Positions 36,975-45,374 of a DNA stretch of 64,000 nucleotides are shown piece after piece. The notes beneath the pieces were generated by a model. That model was not told where the DNA came from. It did no database searches and was given only the letters and a program-made list of their open reading frames with translations. Made by a program: the position numbers and the translations under genes. Location: NCBI RefSeq assembly GCF_025499515.1, contig NZ_JAMKFA010000001.1:248001-312000 (forward strand), read 5' to 3'. The stretch comes from Flavobacterium odoriferum (GTDB taxonomy: Bacteria > Bacteroidota > Bacteroidia > Flavobacteriales > Flavobacteriaceae). How positions within the stretch are numbered: the first letter of the stretch is position 1; every line of letters begins with the position of its first letter.

Positions 36975-37640
36975 TTAGTCAAATACATTTTTTAGGTCTT
37001 TTATCACCTTAAAAGCTATGTCAATTTGTTCATCACTTACAATAACAGTAAACTCATTAGTCGTAGAAATTACTTCATGAATAATTACACCTTCCCATGC
37101 CAAACGCTGAAAAATATAGTAATAAACACCAGGTGTAGAAATGTTTTCTTGAGGTAACTTAACTGTAATTGATGATAAGTTTTCAATCTTGTGTGTTAAT
37201 TTTTCGCCTTTGAATAGTGCATCAATAATTGGTCCAACTGAAGCACTGGTAACAATATTGGTTTCGTTTACACCACGCGACGATGTGTAAAAAATATCCT
37301 GTAGTTTGTTTATTTCTGATAATAATTTTGCTTGATTTTCTAATAATGTATTAGAGATTACAAAGGTATAATCTGTCAGGGAAGAACGAACAGTGATTTC
37401 GCCAATATTTTTTAAGACTTTTGAAATTTTATAATTGATTTTAAAATCTAATTCCTCCGAAAGCCTTTTTAAGGACATTACAACAGCGCCTTGTTTAACA
37501 TCTTTTCCTAAATGTGCTTCTAATTCTGGCATCATTATTCTTGCCAAAGAAGTTAAATTGATGATTCCTTGTGAAAGCGAACTCAGTAAAAATGGTTTTG
37601 ATTTAATGTATTGTTCTACTACTGATGAAATAGTTTTCAT
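36975..37640 (-). CDS. ACT-domain protein of unknown role
   Basis: 221 residues. N-terminal helices (SSVVEQYIKSKPFLLSSLSQG, then LTSLARIMMPELE) look like a winged-helix or helix-turn-helix arrangement. The C-terminal half has aspartokinase-like ACT strands (PGVYYYIFQRLAWEGVIIHE and TVIVSDEQIDIAFKVI), with no kinase domain. A ligand-sensing regulator is plausible but not shown. The frame is open to 37682; that ATG lies upstream of the promoter's -7 element end, so I use MKTISS at 37640. Confidence 0.7.
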   Translation of the reverse strand: MKTISSVVEQYIKSKPFLLSSLSQGIINLTSLARIMMPELEAHLGKDVKQGAVVMSLKRLSEELDFKINYKISKVLKNIGEITVRSSLTDYTFVISNTLLENQAKLLSEINKLQDIFYTSSRGVNETNIVTSASVGPIIDALFKGEKLTHKIENLSSITVKLPQENISTPGVYYYIFQRLAWEGVIIHEVISTTNEFTVIVSDEQIDIAFKVIKDLKNVFD

Positions 37641-37671
37641 TCTAATTTGTTGGTTTAGTCGTTGTTTGGCG

Positions 37672-37704
37672 CAAATATACAAACCAAAAACAATTTGTTA
37701 CAAA
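37672..37704 (-). promoter_or_regulatory. Promoter of the ACT-domain gene
   Basis: On the minus strand: TTTG (37704-37701), 21-base spacer, TATATTTG (37679-37672), a full two-part Bacteroidota consensus. Transcription should start near 37666, ruling out the ATG at 37682. Confidence 0.7.
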
Positions 37705-37711
37705 TTTAACA

Positions 37712-38071
37712 TTAAAAATAATAAAACGCTTCTTCGATGTGTTCTATAACAAATTCTGTATTTTCTTTATGAATAGCGACAATGTCAAATCGGACTTCAA
37801 CATCTAAATCATTTTGGGTAACATATTCATTTATAGCTTTTACCAATAATTGGATTTTCTTAGGCTTTACAAATTCTTGTGGCAAACCAAAATCTAAACT
37901 CGAACGTGTTTTCACTTCAACAACTGCCAAAATATTTTCTTTTTGAGCAATAATATCAATTTCGGCTTTGTCAAAAATCCAATTGGTTTCTAAGATTTCG
38001 TAGCCGTTTTTTTCTAAAAAATCAACTGCTAATTCTTCTCCAAATTTTCCTAAATCATTGTGTTCCGCCAT
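37712..38071 (-). CDS. YraN/UPF0102 endonuclease-like protein
   Basis: 119 residues of the UPF0102 family: GKFGEELAVDFLEKNGYEIL, then WIFDKAEIDIIAQKENILAVVEVKTR with the Asp-Glu-x-Lys nuclease-like pattern and a C-terminal RFDIVAI. The fold is that of Holliday-junction resolvase-type nucleases; the biological substrate is unknown. It is downstream of the LD-carboxypeptidase across 44 bases containing a 7-bp tandem repeat. Confidence 0.9.
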   Translation of the reverse strand: MAEHNDLGKFGEELAVDFLEKNGYEILETNWIFDKAEIDIIAQKENILAVVEVKTRSSLDFGLPQEFVKPKKIQLLVKAINEYVTQNDLDVEVRFDIVAIHKENTEFVIEHIEEAFYYF

Positions 38072-38079
38072 TTGTTAAA

Positions 38080-38100
38080 GTATTCAGTATTCAGTATTCA
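38080..38100. repeat. Three tandem copies of GTATTCA
   Basis: A perfect 7-bp repeat, three copies, in the gap between yraN and the LD-carboxypeptidase gene, flanked by TGTTCAG at 38109-38115. It may vary in number between strains. Confidence 0.7.
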
Positions 38101-38115
38101 GATTTTTGTGTTCAG

Positions 38116-39072
38116 TTATTTGAAAGATAAAATAACTTCTTTATCATTCACTTCAAAATCTACTTGTTTTCCAAGAATCAAAGTTCGGTTGTCTTTTTGA
38201 TGACCCGCTGGGAATTCAAAAACAATTGGAATTTTAAATTCTTTAGCAATTTCAGTTATAATTTGCACTTCATTTTGTCCAAAAGGAATTTCATTATCGT
38301 GCATATCGGCCATACTTCCCACAATAATTCCCTTTACATTTTCGAAATAACCATTGCGTTTTAGGTTGTACATCATTCTGTCGATGTGATACAAGTATTC
38401 GTCCAAATCTTCAATAAAGAGAATTTTTCCTTTCGTATCAATCGATGATTTTGAACCCAATAAACTATATAAAATCGATATATTTCCTCCTACTAATTCA
38501 CCCGAAGCTTTTCCTTTTATATCGTATGGTTTTGATGGAACAGTATATGAAATAGTTACTCCAAAAAGTGCTTTTCGTAAGGTTTCTTTCACTTCTTCAG
38601 GTGCTTTTGGAACCGTAAATGGCATAATCGAATGCAATGTAGCAACTCGTTCTACATTTAGTTGACTGTGTAAAACGGTAACATCAGAAAATCCCATAAT
38701 CCATTTCGGATGTTTTTTGAATTTAGTAAAATCTAACGAATCGATAATTCGAACGGTTCCATAACCACCACGTGCGCACCAAATTGCTTTTATGTTGTCG
38801 TCGTCCATCATTTCTTGAAAATCGGCTGTTCTTTCGGCATCAGTTCCGCCAAGTTGGCAACTATCTAAACCTATGGTTTTGCCTAATTTGGCTTTTAATC
38901 CCCAAGATTCTAATAATTCAATAGCAGGTTTTGCATCTTCTGGAAAAAATTTACGAGCCGTACAAACAATAGCAACTGTGTCGGCTTTTTTAAGATAAGG
39001 TGGTATTTTCATTTTCTTTTGCGAATGAGAAAAGTTTGAAATTAAAATAAGTACTAAAATAAATCTATACAT
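38116..39072 (-). CDS. LD-carboxypeptidase (S66 family)
   Basis: 318 residues with signal peptide (about 1-18). Cleaves the terminal D-Ala from murein tetrapeptides during peptidoglycan recycling if typical of S66. Motifs: ARGGYGTVRIIDSL, the nucleophile Ser in MGFSDVTVLH, Glu in a GNISILYSLLG-neighbouring strand and the catalytic His in FPAGHQKDN. The signal peptide implies a periplasmic enzyme, unlike cytoplasmic E. coli LdcA. Transcribed divergently from metG with a TACTTTTG -7 element 19 bases upstream. Confidence 0.9.
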   Translation of the reverse strand: MYRFILVLILISNFSHSQKKMKIPPYLKKADTVAIVCTARKFFPEDAKPAIELLESWGLKAKLGKTIGLDSCQLGGTDAERTADFQEMMDDDNIKAIWCARGGYGTVRIIDSLDFTKFKKHPKWIMGFSDVTVLHSQLNVERVATLHSIMPFTVPKAPEEVKETLRKALFGVTISYTVPSKPYDIKGKASGELVGGNISILYSLLGSKSSIDTKGKILFIEDLDEYLYHIDRMMYNLKRNGYFENVKGIIVGSMADMHDNEIPFGQNEVQIITEIAKEFKIPIVFEFPAGHQKDNRTLILGKQVDFEVNDKEVILSFK

Positions 39073-39090
39073 AGTCAGATTTTATTAACT

Positions 39091-39098
39091 CAAAAGTA
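39091..39098 (-). promoter_or_regulatory. -7 element of the LD-carboxypeptidase promoter
   Basis: Minus-strand TACTTTTG, 18 bases before the ATG, back to back with the metG promoter. Confidence 0.55.
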
Positions 39099-39119
39099 AA
39101 CAAAATCCAATTAAAATTC

Positions 39120-39148
39120 TTGATTTCATCACTAATCGATTATTTTTG
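39120..39148 (+). promoter_or_regulatory. metG promoter
   Basis: TTG (39120-39122), 18-base spacer, TATTTTTG (39141-39148): both parts of the consensus. It covers the first ATG of the open frame at 39120, so translation must start downstream at 39168. Confidence 0.7.
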
Positions 39149-39167
39149 CATCAAATTTTATGATGAT

Positions 39168-41225
39168 ATGTTAGAAAATCCGAAAAGATATACGATTACA
39201 GCGGCTTTACCTTATACAAATGGACCTATTCACATTGGGCATTTAGCAGGTGTTTATGTTCCTTCTGATATTTATGCAAGATATTTGCGTTTGCAAGGAA
39301 AAGATGTAGCTTTCATTTGCGGAAGCGACGAGCACGGTGTGGCGATTTCAATGAAAGCTAAAAAAGAAGGCATTACACCTCAACAAGTAATTGATAAATA
39401 TGACGGAATCATTCGTCAATCGTTTTTAGATTTCGGAATTTCTTTTGATAATTATTCGAGAACTTCTTCGGAGATTCATCATAAAACCGCATCAGAATTT
39501 TTTAAAAAATTATACGATAACGGCGATTTCATCGAAGAAACTACCGAACAATTATACGACGCAAAAGCGGACCAATTTTTAGCAGATCGTTTCGTAACTG
39601 GAACTTGTCCAAAGTGCGACAATCCGGAAGCATACGGCGATCAATGTGAAAAATGTGGTTCGACTTTAAATGCTACGGATTTAATTAATCCGAAATCTAC
39701 CATTACTGGTGAAACTCCAATTTTAAAATCAACAAAACACTGGTTTTTACCTTTAAATCGCTACGAATCGTTCTTAAGAGAATGGATTTTGGAAGGTCAT
39801 AAAAACGACTGGAAACCAAATGTGTACGGACAAGTAAAATCGTGGGTTGATGGTGGTTTAGAACCAAGAGCCGTAACGCGTGATTTAGATTGGGGAATTG
39901 ATGTTCCAGTTGAAGGTGCCGAAGGGAAAAAATTATATGTTTGGTTTGATGCGCCAATTGGCTACATTTCATCTACTAAAGAATGGGCAGCTCGCGAAGG
40001 AAAAGATTGGGAACCATATTGGAAAGATGCCGATACAAAATTGGTTCACTTCATTGGAAAAGATAATATCGTTTTCCATTGTATTATTTTCCCAGCGATG
40101 TTAAAAGCTGAAGGAAGTTATATTTTACCAGATAATGTTCCAGCAAATGAATTTTTAAATTTAGAAGGAAACAAATTGTCGACTTCTAAAAACTGGGCGG
40201 TTTGGTTACACGAATATTTACAAGATTTCCCAGAAAAACAAGATTCGTTGCGTTATGCGTTAACGGCAAATGCTCCAGAAACAAAAGACAACGACTTTAC
40301 TTGGAAAGATTTTCAAGCGAGAAATAATAATGAATTAGCGGCTATTTTTGGAAATTTCATCAATCGTGTTGTGGTGCTAACCAATAAATATTACAACGGA
40401 ATTGTTCCAGCTCCAAACGAATTTTCAGAAGTTGACGAGCAAACATTAGCCGAATTAAAAGCTTATCCAGCCGTAATTTCAAGCTCAATTGAGCGTTACA
40501 GATTTAGAGAAGCGTTAGGTGAATTGATGAACGTGGCTCGTTTAGGAAACAAATATTTAGCGGATGAAGAACCATGGAAAATGGTAAAAGAAAATCCGGC
40601 AAGAGTACAAACGCAAATGTATGTGGCGTTGCAAATTGCTTCTGCTTTAGCGGTTTTATCGGAACCATTTTTACCGTTTACAGCTAAAAAATTATCGAAT
40701 ATTTTAAAAATCGATGCTTTAGGTTGGAATGATGTAACGACTAAAACAGATTTATTATCAGCAGGACATCAAATTGGTCAAGCCGAAATTTTATTTGCCC
40801 AAATTGAAGATGCCGAAATCCAAAAACAATTAGACAAATTAGAAGCAACTAAAACTGCCAACAAAGTGGAAAACGCAAAAGCTGAACCGCAAAAAGAAAC
40901 GGCTTCGTTTGAAGATTTTGCAAAGATAGATTTACGAATCGGAACGATTATTGAAGCAGAAAAAATGCCAAAAGCCAATAAGCTATTGGTTTTGAAAGTA
41001 GATACCGGAATTGATGTAAGAACTATTGTTTCTGGCATTGCAGAGCATTTTACACCAGAAGAAGTCATTGGAAAACGCGTAACTGTTTTAGTAAACTTAG
41101 CACCAAGAGCATTACGCGGTGTAGAAAGCGAAGGCATGTTATTGTTAACGAACAATGCTGAAGGTAAATTGGTATTTGTAAATCCTGATGCGGAAGGCGT
41201 GATTAATGGCGCGATGATTAGTTAA
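39168..41225 (+). CDS. metG: Methionyl-tRNA synthetase with C-terminal tRNA-binding domain
   Basis: 685 residues from the ATG at 39168 ([20 protein letters not shown]); the frame is open 16 codons further but that start lies within the promoter. Charges tRNA-Met and initiator tRNA. Seen: HIGH (residues 22-25), a zinc knuckle CPKC..CEKC near 145-165, the KMSKS-loop variant KLSTS, the anticodon-binding region, and an EMAPII/Arc1p-type tRNA-binding domain in the last 110 residues ([20 protein letters not shown]). First gene of a set with a secreted unknown, a HAD phosphatase and a CAT-like enzyme. Confidence 0.97.
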   Translation: MLENPKRYTITAALPYTNGPIHIGHLAGVYVPSDIYARYLRLQGKDVAFICGSDEHGVAISMKAKKEGITPQQVIDKYDGIIRQSFLDFGISFDNYSRTSSEIHHKTASEFFKKLYDNGDFIEETTEQLYDAKADQFLADRFVTGTCPKCDNPEAYGDQCEKCGSTLNATDLINPKSTITGETPILKSTKHWFLPLNRYESFLREWILEGHKNDWKPNVYGQVKSWVDGGLEPRAVTRDLDWGIDVPVEGAEGKKLYVWFDAPIGYISSTKEWAAREGKDWEPYWKDADTKLVHFIGKDNIVFHCIIFPAMLKAEGSYILPDNVPANEFLNLEGNKLSTSKNWAVWLHEYLQDFPEKQDSLRYALTANAPETKDNDFTWKDFQARNNNELAAIFGNFINRVVVLTNKYYNGIVPAPNEFSEVDEQTLAELKAYPAVISSSIERYRFREALGELMNVARLGNKYLADEEPWKMVKENPARVQTQMYVALQIASALAVLSEPFLPFTAKKLSNILKIDALGWNDVTTKTDLLSAGHQIGQAEILFAQIEDAEIQKQLDKLEATKTANKVENAKAEPQKETASFEDFAKIDLRIGTIIEAEKMPKANKLLVLKVDTGIDVRTIVSGIAEHFTPEEVIGKRVTVLVNLAPRALRGVESEGMLLLTNNAEGKLVFVNPDAEGVINGAMIS

Positions 41226-41237
41226 AAAACTTGTTAT

Positions 41238-42674
41238 ATGAAAAAAATTATTATCTTTCTATTTAGCTTCTTAAATACCATCTCTTATTCTCAAGAACTA
41301 GTTAAAAACATTAATTTAGAAATTGACAGCAAAACCGACTATTTTCATGCAATAGATGATCAAAAAAATCAATTATCATTTTTCTTAATAAACAAAACGG
41401 ATATTGAATCAATACTTTTTGATGAAAATATAGACCTTAAAGAAAAATTAAAAACCTCCAAACCAGATAAAAAATATAAAAGTATAATTGGAAATGGTTT
41501 TGAAGATGGAAATGGTGTTCTTTATTGGTTAAACACGAAAGATAATGAAGTATTAGTTCAGTATTTTAATTATGAAAAAAAGAATGTTTCAAGTAAAATA
41601 TTGAAATTAGAAATGGAAGAAGAAGCAATCATGAAAAACATTGTGATTGACAATGTGTTTTACATTATTACTATAAAAAAAAATAGTAGTATTTTGAATT
41701 TTCATGCTATTAAAAATCAGTCTTTAGAGAAAAAAACTATTGATCTTACTGATAAGAAATTTGTAAACAAAGAAAATAAATTTACTAATCTTTGGGCAAT
41801 TCTTCATGAAGATAACGCTATTGAAAAGGAATTATCGTTTCAAAACATTTCAAATGAAACTCCACCTTCATTAGTAATAAGTTCGAAAAAACGAAAAGCG
41901 TATGTAAAAAATAATAATATAATTTTTACATTAGATAGCAATAAAAGTTTTACACAAGTAATTTCTATCAACTTAAAACAATTTACAGCCTCTGTTTTTT
42001 CTTTAAATCAGCCGTATGTTAGGCAAAATGATTTTGTTTTTGTAGATTCAAACTCCTTCATTATTGATGACCAAATAATACAAATGAAGTTGAACTCCAA
42101 ACATATGATTGTTGAGATTAAGAACTTTGAAGGAAAGCTATTAAAGCAATTTGAAATTAATGATGAGAAAGATTTTGAATATAAAAACTCTGACATCATT
42201 CAAGAAAACGGCAGTGTTAAAAGTACTAGAATTTTAGGAACAACAAATCAACTTTTAAGAAAAACCAATCGCTTTTACCCTTCATTAAGCTGTTTTTCTG
42301 CTAATAATAAATTATATTTTACAATTGGTGGCGTTTCTCTGGAAGACAACAACAACTCATTCATAATCTACGGAGGAATGATTGGTGGCGCAACTGGAAG
42401 TATAATTGGAAGCGTAATTGCCGCAAGCTTTTCTAATGACAATTTGAATTCTTATAGTAAAAGAAAAGTAATTTACATAAACTCTGTTTTTGATCAAAAC
42501 TTCAATCATATTCCAGGAGAAATTGAAAAACTTCCATTTGATAAACTAAGAGCTTTTGCAGAAGAAAAAAAGGATTTAGAAAAACCAACGGTTTTTAAAT
42601 TTAAATCTGATTTGTTTTTTGGTGCTTACGATTCGAAAAATAAAAGCTACTCCTTTTTTAAATTCAAAAACTAA
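41238..42674 (+). CDS. Exported protein with internal glycine zipper, unknown function
   Basis: 478 residues, signal peptide about 1-19 (SYSQ). Residues about 25-370 are beta-strand-rich with repeated short Lys/Asn blocks, suggesting a propeller-like or repeated-strand domain. Near 379-396 lies a Gly-rich hydrophobic segment (YGGMIGGATGSIIGSVIAA) shaped like a glycine-zipper membrane helix, followed by about 80 charged residues. No named family recognised. It starts 12 bases after metG and its stop shares a base with the HAD gene start (ATGA-type overlap), so it is co-transcribed with both. Confidence 0.75.
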   Translation: MKKIIIFLFSFLNTISYSQELVKNINLEIDSKTDYFHAIDDQKNQLSFFLINKTDIESILFDENIDLKEKLKTSKPDKKYKSIIGNGFEDGNGVLYWLNTKDNEVLVQYFNYEKKNVSSKILKLEMEEEAIMKNIVIDNVFYIITIKKNSSILNFHAIKNQSLEKKTIDLTDKKFVNKENKFTNLWAILHEDNAIEKELSFQNISNETPPSLVISSKKRKAYVKNNNIIFTLDSNKSFTQVISINLKQFTASVFSLNQPYVRQNDFVFVDSNSFIIDDQIIQMKLNSKHMIVEIKNFEGKLLKQFEINDEKDFEYKNSDIIQENGSVKSTRILGTTNQLLRKTNRFYPSLSCFSANNKLYFTIGGVSLEDNNNSFIIYGGMIGGATGSIIGSVIAASFSNDNLNSYSKRKVIYINSVFDQNFNHIPGEIEKLPFDKLRAFAEEKKDLEKPTVFKFKSDLFFGAYDSKNKSYSFFKFKN

Positions 42675-43360
42675 TGAACCCAAAAATAATCGCTTTCGAC
42701 GCCGACGACACTTTATGGCACAACGAACCTTATTTCGATGAGGCGCAAGAACGCTTTTGTGTGTTGTTTCAAGATTATGCATCAAGTCAGGAAATTTTGG
42801 GATTGATTTTGAATCATCATATTAAGAATTTACCACTGTATGGTTTCGGAATCAAAGCATTTACATTGTCAATGATAGAATCGGCTTTGGAATTAACCAA
42901 TCATAAAATTTCGGGACAAAATATTCAAAAAGTGATTCAAATTGGAAAAGATTTACTGCAAAAACCTGTCGAATTATTACCCAACGTTACTGTAGTTTTA
43001 GAACAACTAAAAGGAAGTCATAAATTAATTGTAGCTACAAAAGGCGATTTAAAAGACCAACACCGCAAATTGCACGATTCAGGAATTGGTGCTTATTTTC
43101 ATCATATTGAAGTCATGAGCGACAAAGCCGAATTGGATTACGAAAAAATGTTAGTTCGTTTAGATTGTAAAGCCGAAGATTTTTTAATGATTGGAAATTC
43201 ATTAAAATCAGACGTTTTACCAGTTTTAAACATTGGCGGACACGCGATTCACATTCCGTATCACACGACTTGGGAATACGAAAAAATTGATTTTGAAATT
43301 GAACACGATAATTTCAAATCGTTTACCAATATTACTGAGATTTTACCCTTATTAAAATGA
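42674..43360 (+). CDS. HAD-superfamily hydrolase
   Basis: 228-residue cytoplasmic phosphatase-type enzyme. Motif I FDADDTLW (nucleophile Asp and acid/base Asp two residues later), motif II in IVATKGD (Thr), motif III Lys in DYEKML region and motif IV GNSLKSDVLP. The helical cap between 15 and 90 marks subclass I. The substrate is unknown. Overlaps the preceding gene by one base and the following CAT-like gene by four. Confidence 0.9.
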   Translation: MNPKIIAFDADDTLWHNEPYFDEAQERFCVLFQDYASSQEILGLILNHHIKNLPLYGFGIKAFTLSMIESALELTNHKISGQNIQKVIQIGKDLLQKPVELLPNVTVVLEQLKGSHKLIVATKGDLKDQHRKLHDSGIGAYFHHIEVMSDKAELDYEKMLVRLDCKAEDFLMIGNSLKSDVLPVLNIGGHAIHIPYHTTWEYEKIDFEIEHDNFKSFTNITEILPLLK

Positions 43361-43980
43361 AACAAAAAATAGACATATCCACTTGGAACCGAAAAGAACA
43401 CTTTGAATTTTTCTGTACTTTCGAAGAGCCCTTTTTTGGCATTACCACACCAATAGATATGACTATTGCTTATGAAAAGGCGAAAGCCATGCAAATTCCG
43501 TTTTTTGTTTATTACTTACACAAAACGATTGTTGCCGTTAACCAAGTAGAAAATTTCAGATATCGAATTGAAGGAAATGAAGTAGTACTTTATGACGAAA
43601 TTGACGCTTCTTCGACAATCATGCGAGAAGACAAAACGTTTGGATTTTCGTTTATGAAATTTCATTCCGATATTCACGAATTTGCTAAAAACGTTCAAAC
43701 TGAAATCGAAAGAATTCAAATAACACCAGGACTATTTACAAGAGAATTTCCTGAAAATATCATTCATTTTTCTGCCGTTCCTTGGATTAATTTCACAGGA
43801 TTAACACATTCTAGAAAATACACTTTAAAAGATAGCTGTCCAAAAGTTTCGTATGGTAAATTGATGACCGAAAACGACAAAAAAACCATGTCTATGACGG
43901 TTTTAGCGCATCATGGTTTGGTTGATGGTTACCACATGGGATTATTTGTAGATGCTTTACAAGCGGAATTAAATAAATAA
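43357..43980 (+). CDS. Chloramphenicol acetyltransferase-like acyltransferase
   Basis: 207 residues of the trimeric type-A CAT fold. The active-site motif is intact: HHGLVDGYHMGLF, with catalytic His186 and the structural Asp190. The N-terminal strand IDISTWNRKEHFEFF and FFGITTPIDMTIAYEKAKA are typical. Whether it acetylates chloramphenicol is open; chromosomal CAT-like enzymes in this phylum often have other acceptors, and base composition shows no recent transfer. Co-transcribed with metG-region genes through a 4-base overlap with the HAD gene. Confidence 0.85.
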   Translation: MKQKIDISTWNRKEHFEFFCTFEEPFFGITTPIDMTIAYEKAKAMQIPFFVYYLHKTIVAVNQVENFRYRIEGNEVVLYDEIDASSTIMREDKTFGFSFMKFHSDIHEFAKNVQTEIERIQITPGLFTREFPENIIHFSAVPWINFTGLTHSRKYTLKDSCPKVSYGKLMTENDKKTMSMTVLAHHGLVDGYHMGLFVDALQAELNK

Positions 43981-44005
43981 ACCACCGACAAAAGTCGATG
44001 GTTTA
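43978..44005 (-). terminator. Hairpin terminator of the HRDC gene
   Basis: Stem 43978-43989 with 43994-44005 around loop AAAA. One pair is C-A on the plus strand but U-G on the minus transcript, so the 12-bp stem is continuous only for minus-strand RNA. T-rich TTATTTATTT follows on that strand. It may weakly serve the convergent CAT gene. Confidence 0.65.
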
Positions 44006-44009
44006 TCAA

Positions 44010-44447
44010 TTAAACAGCATTCAAAATTGCTAAAATATCTTCTCCAAATCGTTCCGACTTTTGTTTTCCGAAACCTTTAATTTGTTGCAATTCATCTAAG
44101 TTACTTGGCTTATACATCGCTAAATCGATTAATTCTGAATTGTGACAAATCATGTATTTTTTCAGTTTCAAAGCTTCTGATTTTTCGTTTCTCCACTGAT
44201 TCAAATAACCGTAAACTTGCTTGTCTTTCGGATTCAAATCTTCGTAAGATTTTCGTTCTAATCGTTCTGATTTTTCTTGTTCTTCTGATTCATAATGAAC
44301 AATAACCGACCAATGTGCTTCTTCACTTTCCACAAATTGTGTGCTCGACTTTTTAAACGTAACCGAATTTAAAAAAGCATTCAATTGTTGTTGATCGAAG
44401 TCCAAAAATGCTTTATCAAATCGGATTGAAAATACTTTAACTTGCAT
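44010..44447 (-). CDS. HRDC-domain protein
   Basis: 145 residues. The C-terminal 70 residues are an HRDC domain (ICHNSELIDLAMYKPSNLDE, then QIKGFGKQKSERFGEDIL), a helical DNA-binding module common at the end of RecQ and RNase D. The N-terminal 75 residues (VKVFSIRFDKAFLDFDQQQL) are a short alpha/beta piece seen in Bacteroidota superfamily-I/HRDC proteins. No catalytic domain accompanies it. It follows the ssb genes on the same strand (7-base gap to the second ssb), so a DNA-repair context is likely. Confidence 0.85.
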   Translation of the reverse strand: MQVKVFSIRFDKAFLDFDQQQLNAFLNSVTFKKSSTQFVESEEAHWSVIVHYESEEQEKSERLERKSYEDLNPKDKQVYGYLNQWRNEKSEALKLKKYMICHNSELIDLAMYKPSNLDELQQIKGFGKQKSERFGEDILAILNAV

Positions 44448-44454
44448 AACATCC

Positions 44455-44778
44455 TTATTTACCGATTAACAGAATTTCGTTTGCTATTACTTCCGTGATA
44501 TAACGTTTGTTTCCGTCTTTGTCGTCGTAACTTCTGTGTGTTAGTTTGCCCTCAATGGCGATTTCTTTGCCTTTGGTTACAAATCGTTCGATAATGTCAG
44601 CTGTTTTTCCCCAAGCGGTTACACGGTGCCATTGCGTTTGTTCTACTTTGTCACCGTTGTCTTTGTAATACACTTCGTTTGTAGCGATGCTGATATTTGC
44701 TAATTTTTTCCCTCCTTCTAGGTTTTTGATTTCTGGTTCTTGACCTACATGTCCGATTAATTGTACTGAATTTTTCAT
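44455..44778 (-). CDS. ssb: Short single-stranded DNA-binding protein (copy B)
   Basis: 107 residues, an OB-fold SSB: MKNSVQLIGHVGQEPEIKN, QTQWHRVTAWGKTADI, EIAIEGKLTHRSYDDKDGNK. The flexible linker and acidic tail ending in Asp-Asp-x-Pro-Phe, by which SSB recruits repair partners, are missing; the protein stops after the last OB strand (NEILLIGK). It is a tandem paralogue of the gene 69 bases upstream. A full-length replicative SSB is presumably encoded elsewhere. Confidence 0.92.
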   Translation of the reverse strand: MKNSVQLIGHVGQEPEIKNLEGGKKLANISIATNEVYYKDNGDKVEQTQWHRVTAWGKTADIIERFVTKGKEIAIEGKLTHRSYDDKDGNKRYITEVIANEILLIGK

Positions 44779-44846
44779 GGCGTATAAATATTTAATGTTT
44801 GTGTTTATAAAAGTATTGTGATGTTGATTTTGAAATTGTTCTTGAC

Positions 44847-45167
44847 TTATTTGCTCAATAGAACCAATTCATTGGCAACCACTTCCGTGATATAACGTTT
44901 GTTTCCGTCTTTGTCATCGTAGCTTCTGTGAGTTAGTTTTCCTTCGATGGCAACGTGACTTCCTTTGGTTAATAATTTTTCAACAATATCTACTGTTTTT
45001 CCCCAAGCGGAAACGCGGTGCCATTCGGTTTGTTCTACTTTTTCACCTTTGGCGTTGGTGTAATTTTCATTTGTAGCGATAGTGAAGTTTGCTACTCTTC
45101 CAGATTCTAAGTTTTTGATTTCTGGTTCTTGACCTACATGTCCGATTAATTGTACTCTGTTTTTCAT
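44847..45167 (-). CDS. ssb: Short single-stranded DNA-binding protein (copy A)
   Basis: 106 residues, tailless OB-fold SSB very like copy B (identical GHVGQEPEIKNLE, WHR, AWGKT and IEGKLTHRSYDDKDGNKRYI segments; differences cluster in residues 22-45 and 60-75). Upstream, the first 17 bases before the start codon are also nearly the same in both copies, so the duplication included the leader. First gene of the minus-strand ssb-ssb-HRDC set; a CATCTTTG near-match to the -7 element lies 87 bases upstream. Confidence 0.92.
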   Translation of the reverse strand: MKNRVQLIGHVGQEPEIKNLESGRVANFTIATNENYTNAKGEKVEQTEWHRVSAWGKTVDIVEKLLTKGSHVAIEGKLTHRSYDDKDGNKRYITEVVANELVLLSK

Positions 45168-45325
45168 GGCGTGTAAAAATTTAAATAATTAATAAAATTG
45201 ATTTTTGAAATTGAACTTGCATTTGAATTTTTCTTTCGTTCATTTCGACAGTGCAAAGATGTGACAAGAAAAAAACGTTATTCGGTATTTAGCTATTTAC
45301 TTTCGGTTGTAAATATTTGTAAGCG

Positions 45326-45357
45326 TTTGTAAATGGGAATTATTTTCGCTATATTTG
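45326..45357 (+). promoter_or_regulatory. Promoter of the GNAT-nitrilase gene
   Basis: TTTG (45326-45329), 20-base spacer, TATATTTG (45350-45357): a full two-part match. The ATG at 45375 follows at 18 bases; the earlier in-frame start at 45333 lies inside the promoter and is not used. Confidence 0.75.
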
Positions 45358-45374
45358 TTGAAAATCAATATTAT

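Noticed and set aside
43357..43980. CAT-like gene as an acquired antibiotic-resistance cassette
   Set aside because: No mobile element, repeat or composition shift around it; it overlaps the HAD gene by 4 bases in a housekeeping-type operon.
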